64,000 nucleotides of DNA, from assembly GCF_021300775.1 (NCBI RefSeq), contig NZ_JAJTJP010000001.1:186001-250000 (forward strand), given 5' to 3'. Made by a program: the position numbers and the translations under genes. The stretch comes from Parvimonas micra (GTDB lineage Bacteria; Bacillota; Clostridia; Tissierellales; Peptoniphilaceae). The notes under the pieces were generated by a model. That model did no database searches. It was not told the origin of the DNA and saw only the letters and a program-made list of their open reading frames with translations. This document shows, piece by piece, positions 17,940-26,206 of this stretch; the stretch's first letter is position 1; each line of letters begins with the position of its first letter.

Positions 17940-18317
17940 TTGAGTTTAAAAATTGTATCGAATAATTCTTTGGTAAAAGAAAAATTTGATAGTGTTGAAT
18001 TTATTGATGGAAGTTATATTGATGTTTTAATAGCTACAAGAGATTTAATACATAAAGGATGCTCTTTAGTAAGTCATCCTTTGCCAGCTAGTATCAGAAT
18101 GGTTTTCTCTTCAATTAGAAGTATTGTTATTGATGATGAAAAAACTTTTGATGAAGATAGCATATTAATAATTGAAGAAGCAATTGACAAGTATAACTTA
18201 ACAATGAAAAATAGGAACATTGATTTTAAAAATGTTAAGGATTATGAAGTTGTTGATTTAATGCTAGTTGAAAGTGCAATAGAAGAGTATAAAGCACTTA
18301 GTAAGCTAGAAAAATAA
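17940..18317 (+). CDS. grdX: GrdX-family protein
   Basis: GrdX is a small protein of unknown function that accompanies glycine, sarcosine and betaine reductase genes. The start is TTG 17940, preceded by AAGGAAGTGA; the longer frame from 17886 covers the promoter and is rejected. The 125-residue product has the GrdX pattern: an N-terminal IVSNNSLV segment, a central VLIATRDLIHKGCSLVSHPLPASIRM motif, and a helical C-terminus. It is followed after 14 bases by the GrdE-type gene. Recognition rests on family pattern plus context. Confidence 0.85.
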   Translation: MSLKIVSNNSLVKEKFDSVEFIDGSYIDVLIATRDLIHKGCSLVSHPLPASIRMVFSSIRSIVIDDEKTFDEDSILIIEEAIDKYNLTMKNRNIDFKNVKDYEVVDLMLVESAIEEYKALSKLEK

Positions 18318-18331
18318 GTGGAGGTGGTATT

Positions 18332-19618
18332 TTGAAACTTCAAATGAACAGAATCTTCATTAAAGATTTGGCGTTTGGTGAAGAAACTAAAGTTGAAAAT
18401 CATACTTTATTTATTAACAAAGAAGCAATTGTTAATGAATTAAAGAAAGAACCAGGGGTTAAAGATATTGATATTGACTTTGCAAAACCTGGTGAAAAAG
18501 CAAGAATTATTCCGGTAAAGGACGTAATTGAGCCAAGAGTTAAAATCCAAGGAGCTAAAGGTTTTGCGGGAGTTACTACTGATGTAGCACAATTAGGAGA
18601 AGGAATTGTTAATGTACTTTATGGAGCAGCAGTAGTTACAATTGGAGACATTGTTGGTTTCCAAGAAGGTGTTATAGATATGTGGGGAGAAGGAGCTAAA
18701 TGGACTCCATTTTCTAAGACATATAATATAGTTGTAGATATTAAAGTTGTTGATGGATTACATCCACATGAACATGAAGAAGTTGTTAGACTTGTTGGAC
18801 TTAAAGCAAGTGAGTTGATTGGAGAAGCTGGAAGAAATGCTGCAATTGATGAAACTGTTGAATACAATATAGGAGATAATGACGAAGAAACTAAAAAATA
18901 TCCTAATTTACCTAAAGTAGTTTATGTTGAAATGTTAATTTCCCAAGGATTACTACATGATGGATATATTTATGGAACATGTACAAGACAAACATTACCT
19001 ACATTAATTCATCCAAATGAAGAATTAGATGGTGCAGTAATAAGCGGAAACTGTGTTGCTGCATGTGATAAGATTACTACTTACCAACATCAAAATAATG
19101 CATGTATCTTAGATCTATATAGTAGACATGGAAAAGATATCAATTTTGTTGGAGTTGTATTAACACCAGAACTTACTACATTAGCTGGAAAATATAGGTG
19201 TTGTGATTATACAGCAAAACTTTGTAAATTATTAGGTGCTGATGGTGTAATAGTAAGTGAAGAAGGATATGGTAATCCAGACTCAGATTTAGTAATGATT
19301 TGTACTAGACTTGAAAAACAAGGTATTAAAACTGTTCTTGTAACAGATGAATGTTCAGGTTGGGATGGTATGAGCCAACCATTAACTGATACATCTAAAG
19401 AATCAGTAGCTGTTATTTCTACAGGAAATGTTAGCCATGTTGTTCATTTAGAAAAAGCTGATAGAGTATTAGGAGATTCAGAAGCAATTGCTAATTTAGC
19501 AGGTGGTTGGGATGGAGCAAATAATCCAGAAACTGGAACTCTTGATTGTGAATTAAATGCTGTTATAGGAGCAACTTCAGAAATAGGTTATCATAACGCA
19601 ACTGTTGAATTATACTAG
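18332..19618 (+). CDS. grdE: Glycine/sarcosine/betaine reductase component B, proprotein (alpha/beta) subunit
   Basis: GrdE-type proteins (GrdE glycine, GrdG sarcosine, GrdI betaine) are made as a precursor that self-cleaves to leave a pyruvoyl group used as substrate-binding carbonyl. The gene starts at TTG 18332, with GGAGGTGG upstream. The 428-residue product shows the expected cleavage region, VISGNCVAACDK, with Cys241; the studied GrdE of Clostridium sticklandii is cut before a Cys at almost the same position. The next gene encodes the selenoprotein partner, 14 bases on. The substrate class cannot be fixed from sequence alone, so the symbol is a family label. Confidence 0.9.
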   Translation: MKLQMNRIFIKDLAFGEETKVENHTLFINKEAIVNELKKEPGVKDIDIDFAKPGEKARIIPVKDVIEPRVKIQGAKGFAGVTTDVAQLGEGIVNVLYGAAVVTIGDIVGFQEGVIDMWGEGAKWTPFSKTYNIVVDIKVVDGLHPHEHEEVVRLVGLKASELIGEAGRNAAIDETVEYNIGDNDEETKKYPNLPKVVYVEMLISQGLLHDGYIYGTCTRQTLPTLIHPNEELDGAVISGNCVAACDKITTYQHQNNACILDLYSRHGKDINFVGVVLTPELTTLAGKYRCCDYTAKLCKLLGADGVIVSEEGYGNPDSDLVMICTRLEKQGIKTVLVTDECSGWDGMSQPLTDTSKESVAVISTGNVSHVVHLEKADRVLGDSEAIANLAGGWDGANNPETGTLDCELNAVIGATSEIGYHNATVELY

Positions 19619-19632
19619 AAGGGGTGAGAGTA

Positions 19633-20928
19633 ATGAGTAAAAAAGTATTATATTATATAAACCAATTCTTTGGACAAATTGGTGGAGAAGAAATGGCTCA
19701 TGTAGCTCCAACTTTTAATGAAAAAGCAGTTGGACCTGCAATGGGATTTGCAAATAATTTAGGTCAAGAAGCAAGTGTTGTTGGAACTATTATTTGTGGT
19801 GATAACTACTTTAATGAAAATTTAGAAGCTTCATTAGAATTTATAAAAGATGTAATGGATAAGGTTAATCCAGACATCGTAGTAGCTGGACCTGCATTTA
19901 ATGCTGGTAGATATGGTATGGCTTGTGCTGGAGTTGCAAAATTTGTAACAGAAAAATATAATATTCCAGTTGTTACAGGAATGTATGAAGAAAATCCAGG
20001 ACTTGATGCTTGTAAATCAATAGCGTATGTTGTACCTACTAGTAATGTTGCTAGTGCAATGGGTAAAGCTCTTCCAGTTATGGCAAAATTAACTTTAAAA
20101 CTATTAAATGGAGAAGTTGTTAAACCTTTAGTTGATGGATATTTTGCTCAAGGTAAAAGACTTACTGTTATATCAGATAAAATTGGAGCTGTTAGAGCAA
20201 CAGATATGTTAATGAAGAGATTAAAAGGTGAAGAATTTGAAACAGAACTTCCAATGCCAGTTTTCGATAAAGTGGAACCTGCAAAAGCTATTGTAGATTT
20301 ATCAAAGGCAACAATTGCTGTTGTTACAAGTGGTGGTATTGTTCCATTAGGAAATCCTGACAAAATTCAATCAGCATCTGCACAAAAGTGGGGTAAATAT
20401 GATATTTCTGCTTTAAGTGAATTAGGCAAAGATTATTGTACAATTCATGGCGGTTATGACCCTGTTTATGCAAATGAAATGCCAGATAGAGTAGCTCCAG
20501 TAGATATTCTTAAAGAAATGGAAAAAGAAGGAAAAATTGGAAAAGTTTATAAGTATTTCTATACTACTACAGGAACAGGTACTGCAGTAGGAAATTCTAT
20601 AAAATTTGGTGTTGAAATTGGTAAAGAATTAAAAGAAGCTGGAGTTGACGGTGTTATACTTACTTCTACTTGAGGTACTTGTACACGTTGCGGTGCAACG
20701 ATCGTTAAAGAAATTGAAAGATATGGTATTCCAATCGTTCATATGGCTACAATTGTAACAATTTCTAAATCAGTAGGAGCAAATAGAATCGTACCTACTG
20801 TTGCAATTCCATATCCAGTAGGGGATGCAAGTTTAGAAAAAGAAAAAGAATATGCTGTAAGAAGAGATTTAGTTGAAAGAGCAGTTGACTCTTTAGCAAC
20901 ATCTATTGAAGAAGCAACATTTTTCTAA
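19633..20928 (+). CDS. grdB: Glycine/sarcosine/betaine reductase component B selenoprotein subunit, UGA read as selenocysteine
   Basis: This subunit removes the amino group of the bound substrate and passes the carboxymethyl group to selenoprotein A. The frame is interrupted only by TGA at 20671-20673, then continues in the same frame to a TAA stop at 20928. The flanking residues read ILTST-U-GTCTRCGATIVKEI, giving the UxxCxxC redox motif of GrdB/GrdF/GrdH. Sec is residue 347 of 431, close to position 350 in known GrdB proteins. The start is ATG 19633, which has AAGGGGTG upstream. A hairpin lies directly after the UGA. The symbol marks the family; glycine, sarcosine or betaine specificity is not decided here. 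Confidence 0.95.
20671..20708 (+). promoter_or_regulatory. Selenocysteine codon with SECIS hairpin
   Basis: UGA at 20671-20673 is followed 12 bases later by a perfect hairpin, CGTTGC/GCAACG (20686-20691 with 20695-20700) around GGT. Distance and GGU-containing tip resemble bacterial SECIS elements recognised by SelB. Confidence 0.85.
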
Positions 20929-20952
20929 AGAAAGATTTGTTTAAGTTATAAT

Positions 20953-20982
20953 ATTCCACTTACATTAATTTGTAAGTGGAAT
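20953..20982 (+). other. Intercistronic hairpin without T-tract
   Basis: ATTCCACTTACA pairs perfectly with TGTAAGTGGAAT around TTAATT. There is no following T run, so it is probably an mRNA-stability or processing element between grdB and the symporter gene, not a terminator. Confidence 0.6.
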
Positions 20983-21013
20983 GTTAACATAAAATTTATA
21001 GGAGGATAAATTT

Positions 21014-22357
21014 ATGGAAGAAAATAGAAGTAATTGGAACAGCCGATTCGGTTATATAATGGCAGCAGCAGGTTTTTCAATAGGATTAGGAAATGTATGG
21101 AGATTTCCTTACTTAGTTGGAACAAATGGTGGTGGAGCATTTGTATTAATTTACTTAGCTATTTGTGTATTAATTGGTGTTCCTCTATTTTATATGGAAG
21201 TTGCTTTAGGTAGAAAAGCAATGTCAAGTCCAATCGTTGGTATGAGAAAACTAACTAAAAAAGGTAGCCCTTGGGTAAGTTTTGGTTGGCTTGGAGTTTT
21301 AAGTGCATTTTTTATTTTAACTTATTACATAAATATTATGGGTTGGATAATGGCTTATATTGTTAAGATGATTACAGGATCCATGAAAGGATTTACTGCA
21401 GAACAATATACAGCTAGTTTCAATGATTTGATGGCTAGCCCAACTCAATTATTATTCTGGACATTTGTTTGTACAGTAATAATAGGTGTAATAGCTGCTA
21501 AAAACTTAAATTCAGGTCTTGAAAAAGCTTGTAAATTTATGATGCCAGCATTATTCATAATGTTGATTACAGTAGTTATTAGATCCGTTACATTACCAGG
21601 AGCAGCAGAAGGTATTAAATGGTATTTAAATGTTGACTTCTCTAAAGTAACACCTCAAACATTCCTTACTGCATTAGGACAATGTTTCTTCTCAGTTGGT
21701 ATAGCAAGTGGTGGAGCATTTGTATATGGTTCATATTTAAAGAAAGATTCTAACATTCCTGAAGACGGATTAATGGTAGTTGGATTTGATACATTAGCAG
21801 CTTTAATTGCTGGTTTTGCAACATTCCCTGCAGTATTTGCATTAGGATTAAAACCAGATTCCGGTTCTAACTTATTATTTGTAACAATGTCAAATGTATT
21901 TATGAATATGCCTTTTGGACAAGTATTCGGATTTATGTTCTTCTTATTAATGTTCTTTGCAGCATTATCAAGTGCATTAGGATATTTAGAACCAATTAGT
22001 GCATCATTCTCAGATATGATGAAATTATCAAGAGCAAAAGGTACAATCTACGCTTTAGTATCAATCTTCGTTGTTGGACTTTCAACAATATTTGGATTAA
22101 ATATAATGAGTGGAGTTAAAGTTTTAGGAAAGAATTTATTTGACTTTGCAGATTATCTATCAGGAAATATTATGATGCCTCTTGGTGCAATAGCATTAAT
22201 TCTTTATGTATTATTTGTTTGGAAATTTGATAACTTTAAAGAAGAAGTTAACGTTGGAGCAAAAGGCTTAAGAGTTCCATCATTCTTTAAACCAATAGCT
22301 TATCTATTACCAATAGTATTAATAATTATATTTGTTACAGGATTAGGAATATTTTAA
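21014..22357 (+). CDS. Neurotransmitter:sodium symporter (NSS/SNF) family transporter
   Basis: A Na+-driven amino-acid importer of the LeuT/MhsT fold. The first helix carries the family signature GFSIGLGNVWRFPYLVGTNGGGAF, where the Na+ and substrate carboxylate bind. About 11-12 hydrophobic helices fit the 447-residue length of bacterial members. AGGAGGA precedes ATG 21014. It follows grdB by 85 bases, across a stable hairpin, with no clear new promoter, so it is likely part of the reductase operon. This suggests it imports the reductase substrate (glycine, or possibly a methylated glycine) or a co-fermented amino acid; the substrate is inferred. Confidence 0.92.
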   Translation: MEENRSNWNSRFGYIMAAAGFSIGLGNVWRFPYLVGTNGGGAFVLIYLAICVLIGVPLFYMEVALGRKAMSSPIVGMRKLTKKGSPWVSFGWLGVLSAFFILTYYINIMGWIMAYIVKMITGSMKGFTAEQYTASFNDLMASPTQLLFWTFVCTVIIGVIAAKNLNSGLEKACKFMMPALFIMLITVVIRSVTLPGAAEGIKWYLNVDFSKVTPQTFLTALGQCFFSVGIASGGAFVYGSYLKKDSNIPEDGLMVVGFDTLAALIAGFATFPAVFALGLKPDSGSNLLFVTMSNVFMNMPFGQVFGFMFFLLMFFAALSSALGYLEPISASFSDMMKLSRAKGTIYALVSIFVVGLSTIFGLNIMSGVKVLGKNLFDFADYLSGNIMMPLGAIALILYVLFVWKFDNFKEEVNVGAKGLRVPSFFKPIAYLLPIVLIIIFVTGLGIF

Positions 22358-22393
22358 TTGAGTACACAGCTCACCTATAAAATTTATAAAAAG

Positions 22394-22420
22394 ACTCAGG
22401 CATACAGCCTGAGTTTTTTA
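22394..22420 (+). terminator. Intrinsic terminator of the grd operon
   Basis: ACTCAGGC pairs with GCCTGAGT around a five-base loop, then a T run. Confidence 0.9.
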
Positions 22421-22429
22421 TCGCAAAAT

Positions 22430-22464
22430 AAAAAAGTTTGTTCAATTTGAACAAACTTTTTTTC
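22430..22464. terminator. Bidirectional terminator next to ansA
   Basis: GTTTGTTCAA and TTGAACAAAC form a perfect inverted repeat with A runs left and T runs right. It ends just before the minus-strand ansA stop codon and can serve both directions. Confidence 0.85.
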
Positions 22465-22465
22465 T

Positions 22466-23467
22466 TTAAATTTCGTTGAAAATCATATCATTATTTATTC
22501 TAGTATAGAATAATTTTTTTACTGTTTCAAAGTCATTGTCAAAATTTCCTAAAATCCACATAATCTTTGTAACTGTGGCTTCAGTTGTCATATTTTGAGA
22601 TTCTAAATATAAGATTGAACTAATTCTTTTACCAACTTCATAAACACTTACATCTGATCCTTCTTGTGGAACTTGAGTTGTCATTATTATTGTTTTTTGA
22701 TTATTATATTCTTCAACTAATTTTTTTAATTCAGTTTCTATTGCCTTAGGAATTCCACCAACACCAAAACTTTCGATTATTATTGCATCATAGTTTTTAA
22801 AGATTTCTGGTAGAATTTTCGCAGTCATTGAAGGTATTAATTTTAATACAAATACATTTGTATTTAATGAATCGTAAAATTTTACTTCTTCATTAGTATC
22901 TTCACTGTTTATATATCTAAATATTTTTTCGTCATGCATAATTGCAAGGAAAGGGAAGTTTACAGATGAAAAAGCATCAAAACTTTTTGTTCTTTCTTTC
23001 CTAGCTCTTGTTCCAGAAATTACTTTACCATCAAATACTATGCTAACACCTTTTGATGTGCTTTTAGATGCATACACTAAGCTATTTAACAAATTGTTCT
23101 TAGCATCAGTTATGTGCATATCTATTGATTTTTGTGAACCTGTTAATACAATAGGTTTTTGACTGTTTTGTATTAAATAAGATAATGCAGAAGCAGTGTA
23201 TGCCATTGTATCGGTTCCATGTGTAATAACAAAACCATCATATTTATCATAATTATTTTTGATTTCGTCTTTTATTTTTAACCAATGTTCAGGTTGCATA
23301 TCTGTTGAATCTACATTTAGTAGGTTCACAGTTTCTATTTCAAAATCAAGTTTTGTAAAGTTTAGGTATTCAAGTAATTTACTTGAATTGATCTGAGGTG
23401 TTAATCCTCCATCTGTTGGCTTTGAAGCTATTGTTCCACCAGTAGAAATTAATAAAATTTTTTTCAT
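22466..23467 (-). CDS. ansA: Type I L-asparaginase
   Basis: Hydrolyses asparagine to aspartate and ammonia. The first catalytic threonine lies in LLISTGGTIASKPTDGG and the second in VITHGTDTMAYTASAL, both signature motifs; PIVLTGSQ and QVPQEGSD segments also match. There is no signal peptide, so the enzyme is cytoplasmic (type I). The 333-residue length is typical. It lies 63 bases downstream of the solute-binding lipoprotein gene on the same strand and may share its transcript, though an extended -10-like TGATATAAT lies in the gap. Confidence 0.94.
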   Translation of the reverse strand: MKKILLISTGGTIASKPTDGGLTPQINSSKLLEYLNFTKLDFEIETVNLLNVDSTDMQPEHWLKIKDEIKNNYDKYDGFVITHGTDTMAYTASALSYLIQNSQKPIVLTGSQKSIDMHITDAKNNLLNSLVYASKSTSKGVSIVFDGKVISGTRARKERTKSFDAFSSVNFPFLAIMHDEKIFRYINSEDTNEEVKFYDSLNTNVFVLKLIPSMTAKILPEIFKNYDAIIIESFGVGGIPKAIETELKKLVEEYNNQKTIIMTTQVPQEGSDVSVYEVGKRISSILYLESQNMTTEATVTKIMWILGNFDNDFETVKKLFYTRINNDMIFNEI

Positions 23468-23530
23468 AAGTTAAGCTCCTATATTATATTTTCAATCAGT
23501 TATATTATATCACAACTGATAAAATAATAA

Positions 23531-24973
23531 TTATTTTTTAATTATATTTTTAATTAATAATAATCCATTTGGACTTACATGTACGCCTTGAACATTTTTG
23601 TGAACGAGAACTGAAAATGAACGTTTATATAATGGAAAAATCAGATTGTCTCTAGAAATATAATAAATGGAAGTATATATCTTTGAAAAATCATCATTTT
23701 GTAAAAAATGATTTATATAGTATTTTATATCTAAATCATCAGTTGTACCCATATTAAATGTCGAATGAATTATTTCGGATTCGCCTTCGTTTTTTATACT
23801 AACTTTAATTTTGTATTTATCAATCCATTCTTTAGATAGTGAAGCTATAATTTTTTCGGATAATTTAGTACCGTTATTGCTTAATGTTAGAACTTCATTT
23901 TCTAAATTTGATTTTTTTATTATCGCTTCGACTTCGTTTGTTAATTTTGAAATTTTTTCTGAATTGAGTTCTTCTTTTTGAATAAATGGTGTTGAACTAT
24001 TATATAATATAAATTCTGCTAAAAACTTAGAATCTATTAATTCATTTAAATTCTTTCTTAAAGTTTGATTATTTAAAAATTTATTATCTGTATTTAACTT
24101 TAAAAATTCAAAGATATTTGTATTGAAGTTTAATAGTTCAGGTTTCTTACTTGAATCAAGTCGTCTTTCATATGGGATTTCATAAAATGGTAGCCCAAAG
24201 AAGTCGACTTGTTCTAAGTCAAATAGTTGATAGGCTAAAATTTCATTTCCTACTAATTTTAGAGTTATTTTTTTTATTTTTGTATTTATATTATCCCAGT
24301 AATTTTCGTTTTGCTCCAAAACTATCTCTTCATCACCATAATTTTTAATTTTAAAAGCACTATTTGTTATAAGATTATTTACATCAATAACACTGTCTTT
24401 TTTAATAGGGAACATAAAAACATTTGAAAGTATTTCATCAAAGTTTCTAACGGGATATTCCATATTTACTTCAATAGTATGTTTATCCAATATTTTTAAT
24501 CCTGAAAAATCTCTAAGCTTTAGTTTTAAGTCGTTTAGTTTTTTAGCATCTTTTATGAAAAATAGCTTATATGCATTTGGATTTTTATTTTCATAATTTA
24601 AGATACTCATCCAAGACTCAACATAATCTTCTGCGGTTATATCCGAACCATCTGACCATTTTAGATTATCTCTAATCGTTATTGTCCACTTCATAAAATC
24701 TTCGCTTTTCTCAATTTTTTCTGCTTGGTTTAATGCTATTTTACCATGGGCAGAATATTCAGTTAGCCCTTCAAAAAGTTGTGATATTAAGGCATTAGTA
24801 TTAATATCGTTTGAAAATCTTGGATCTAAATTATATTCTTGTTTTTTTATTGCCGTTACTATTTCTGTGTTTGGGGTTTTTATATTATCAATATCTTTTT
24901 CTTTTTTGCTAGTTGAACAAGAAACTAATAAAAAAGTGAAAAAAATAAAAAATACTCTTGAAAATTTTCTCAT
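23531..24973 (-). CDS. Family-5 (oligopeptide-type) solute-binding lipoprotein
   Basis: An extracellular binding protein of the OppA/DppA class. The start is ATG at 24973, with AAGGAG upstream; an earlier TTG-started frame lacks a ribosome site. The signal RKFSRVFFIFFTFLLVSC gives lipid Cys19. The mature part has the SBP_bac_5 marks (LDPRFSNDINTNALISQLFEGLTEY; WTITIRDNLKWSDGSDITAEDYVESW). At 480 residues it is slightly short for the family. No permease or ATPase genes are adjacent, so it probably serves a transporter encoded elsewhere. Ligand is presumed to be peptide. Confidence 0.9.
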   Translation of the reverse strand: MRKFSRVFFIFFTFLLVSCSTSKKEKDIDNIKTPNTEIVTAIKKQEYNLDPRFSNDINTNALISQLFEGLTEYSAHGKIALNQAEKIEKSEDFMKWTITIRDNLKWSDGSDITAEDYVESWMSILNYENKNPNAYKLFFIKDAKKLNDLKLKLRDFSGLKILDKHTIEVNMEYPVRNFDEILSNVFMFPIKKDSVIDVNNLITNSAFKIKNYGDEEIVLEQNENYWDNINTKIKKITLKLVGNEILAYQLFDLEQVDFFGLPFYEIPYERRLDSSKKPELLNFNTNIFEFLKLNTDNKFLNNQTLRKNLNELIDSKFLAEFILYNSSTPFIQKEELNSEKISKLTNEVEAIIKKSNLENEVLTLSNNGTKLSEKIIASLSKEWIDKYKIKVSIKNEGESEIIHSTFNMGTTDDLDIKYYINHFLQNDDFSKIYTSIYYISRDNLIFPLYKRSFSVLVHKNVQGVHVSPNGLLLIKNIIKK

Positions 24974-25073
24974 GATTTTCTCCTTAATAAAATTTATATA
25001 CAAATATATTTTATCATAATTGTATAAAAAATTAAATAATTACAAAAAAGTAATAAAAAAATCGAAAGTTATC

Positions 25074-25087
25074 GTGATTTAAATCAC
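25074..25087. promoter_or_regulatory. Perfect 14-base palindrome upstream of the dehydrogenase operon
   Basis: GTGATTTAAATCAC is a perfect inverted repeat, extended as TCGTGA-N6-TCACAA. This resembles both a CRP/FNR-class half-site pair and a Rex (NADH-sensing) operator. It lies about 120 bases before the E1-alpha start. No factor is assigned. Confidence 0.5.
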
Positions 25088-25209
25088 AAATATTACATTT
25101 CTAAAAAAATTTGTTAAAAAAATTAATAAGTTTTGATATTTAATATTAAGAGGGAGGTAAATAGTAAGTACAAAATAATAATTTTGAGATTAAATTATGG
25201 AGGTTTGTA

Positions 25210-26184
25210 GTGAGTAATTCAAAAAAATTAACAAAAAAAGAACTTTTGGAAATGTATGATAAAATGTTACTTATAAGACATTTTGATATGGAACTTAGTA
25301 AATTATATTCAAGAGGATTTATCCACGGAATGACACATTATTCTGTAGGAGAAGAAGCAGCCAATGTTGGTGCAATATACCCAATGAGAAAAGAAGATTT
25401 AATGTATTCAAATCATAGAGGACATGGTCAAACAATTGCAAAAGGTATAGATATAAATAAAATGATGGCCGAAATCTTAGGGAAAGCAACTGGACAATGT
25501 AAAGGTCGTGGAGGTAGTATGCACCTTTACAACTTAGAAGTAAACAATATGGGATGTAATGGTATTGTTGGTGGTGGACACGGTTTAAGTACAGGTGCAG
25601 CTCTTGCTCAAAAAATGAAGAAAACAGGAAATGTTGTAGTTTGTTGTATGGGAGAAAGTGCAACAAATGAAGGAAGTTTTCATGAATGTTTAAATATGGC
25701 GTCAATTTGGAAATTACCATTAGTATTTTATGTAATTAATAATAATTATGGTATTTCAATGTCTCAACAAAGATCAATGACTGTTGATAAAGTTGTTGAA
25801 AGAGCAGATGCTTACAAAATTAAATCAATCTATGTTGAAGATGGAAATAATGTATTAGATGTATACGATGCAATGAGTGAGGCAATTGAATATGCCAGAG
25901 AAGGTAATGGACCTGTTTTAGTAGAAGCTAAAAGTTATAGATGGTTTGGGCACTCTGCTTCAGATGCTGGAAAATATAGAGATAAAGCTGAAGTTGATGC
26001 ATGGAAAGAAAAAGATCCAAATGTTGCATTTAAAAAATATTTAATTGAAAATAAAGTTGCGACTGAAAAAGAACTTGATGATATGGAAGAAAGTGTAAAG
26101 AAAGTAATCGCTGATGCAATAACTTTTGCTAAGGAATCACCTTTAGCAGATGAAAAAGATGCTTGCACAGACAATTATGCTTAA
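25210..26184 (+). CDS. Thiamine-dependent dehydrogenase E1 component, alpha subunit (acetoin/2-oxoacid type)
   Basis: First half of the TPP-dependent E1 enzyme of an acetoin or 2-oxoacid dehydrogenase complex. It starts at GTG 25210, preceded by TGGAGG. Features are the RGHGQTIAKG and GRGGSMHL segments typical of AcoA/PdhA. The TPP-binding segment reads MGESATNEGSFHECLNMA...VINNNY: the usual GDG of the GDG-x-NN motif is GES here. Length is 324 residues. It is the first of four tightly spaced genes. The absence of a separate pyruvate-specific hallmark and the E1 types favour acetoin dehydrogenase-like chemistry, but substrate is not proven. Confidence 0.9.
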   Translation: MSNSKKLTKKELLEMYDKMLLIRHFDMELSKLYSRGFIHGMTHYSVGEEAANVGAIYPMRKEDLMYSNHRGHGQTIAKGIDINKMMAEILGKATGQCKGRGGSMHLYNLEVNNMGCNGIVGGGHGLSTGAALAQKMKKTGNVVVCCMGESATNEGSFHECLNMASIWKLPLVFYVINNNYGISMSQQRSMTVDKVVERADAYKIKSIYVEDGNNVLDVYDAMSEAIEYAREGNGPVLVEAKSYRWFGHSASDAGKYRDKAEVDAWKEKDPNVAFKKYLIENKVATEKELDDMEESVKKVIADAITFAKESPLADEKDACTDNYA

Positions 26185-26206
26185 TATTAATTGATAGGAG
26201 AAGATT

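Noticed and set aside
20671-20928. Possible truncation or pseudogene of grdB, with a separate 60-residue ORF downstream
   Set aside because: The TGA is in frame, flanked by the conserved UxxCxxC motif and followed by a SECIS-like hairpin; selenocysteine read-through explains it fully.
25141-25165. Leader peptide from the extra AGGGAGG at 25151 before the E1-alpha gene
   Set aside because: No ATG, GTG or TTG lies at a workable distance; the next TTG gives only eight codons.
25319-25720. Antisense ORF of 133 codons opposite the E1-alpha gene
   Set aside because: Composition is a Leu/His/Tyr-rich shadow of the coding strand, with no ribosome site and no family pattern; the same holds for the other antisense ORFs such as 7920-8336, 29182-29619 and 53666-54052.
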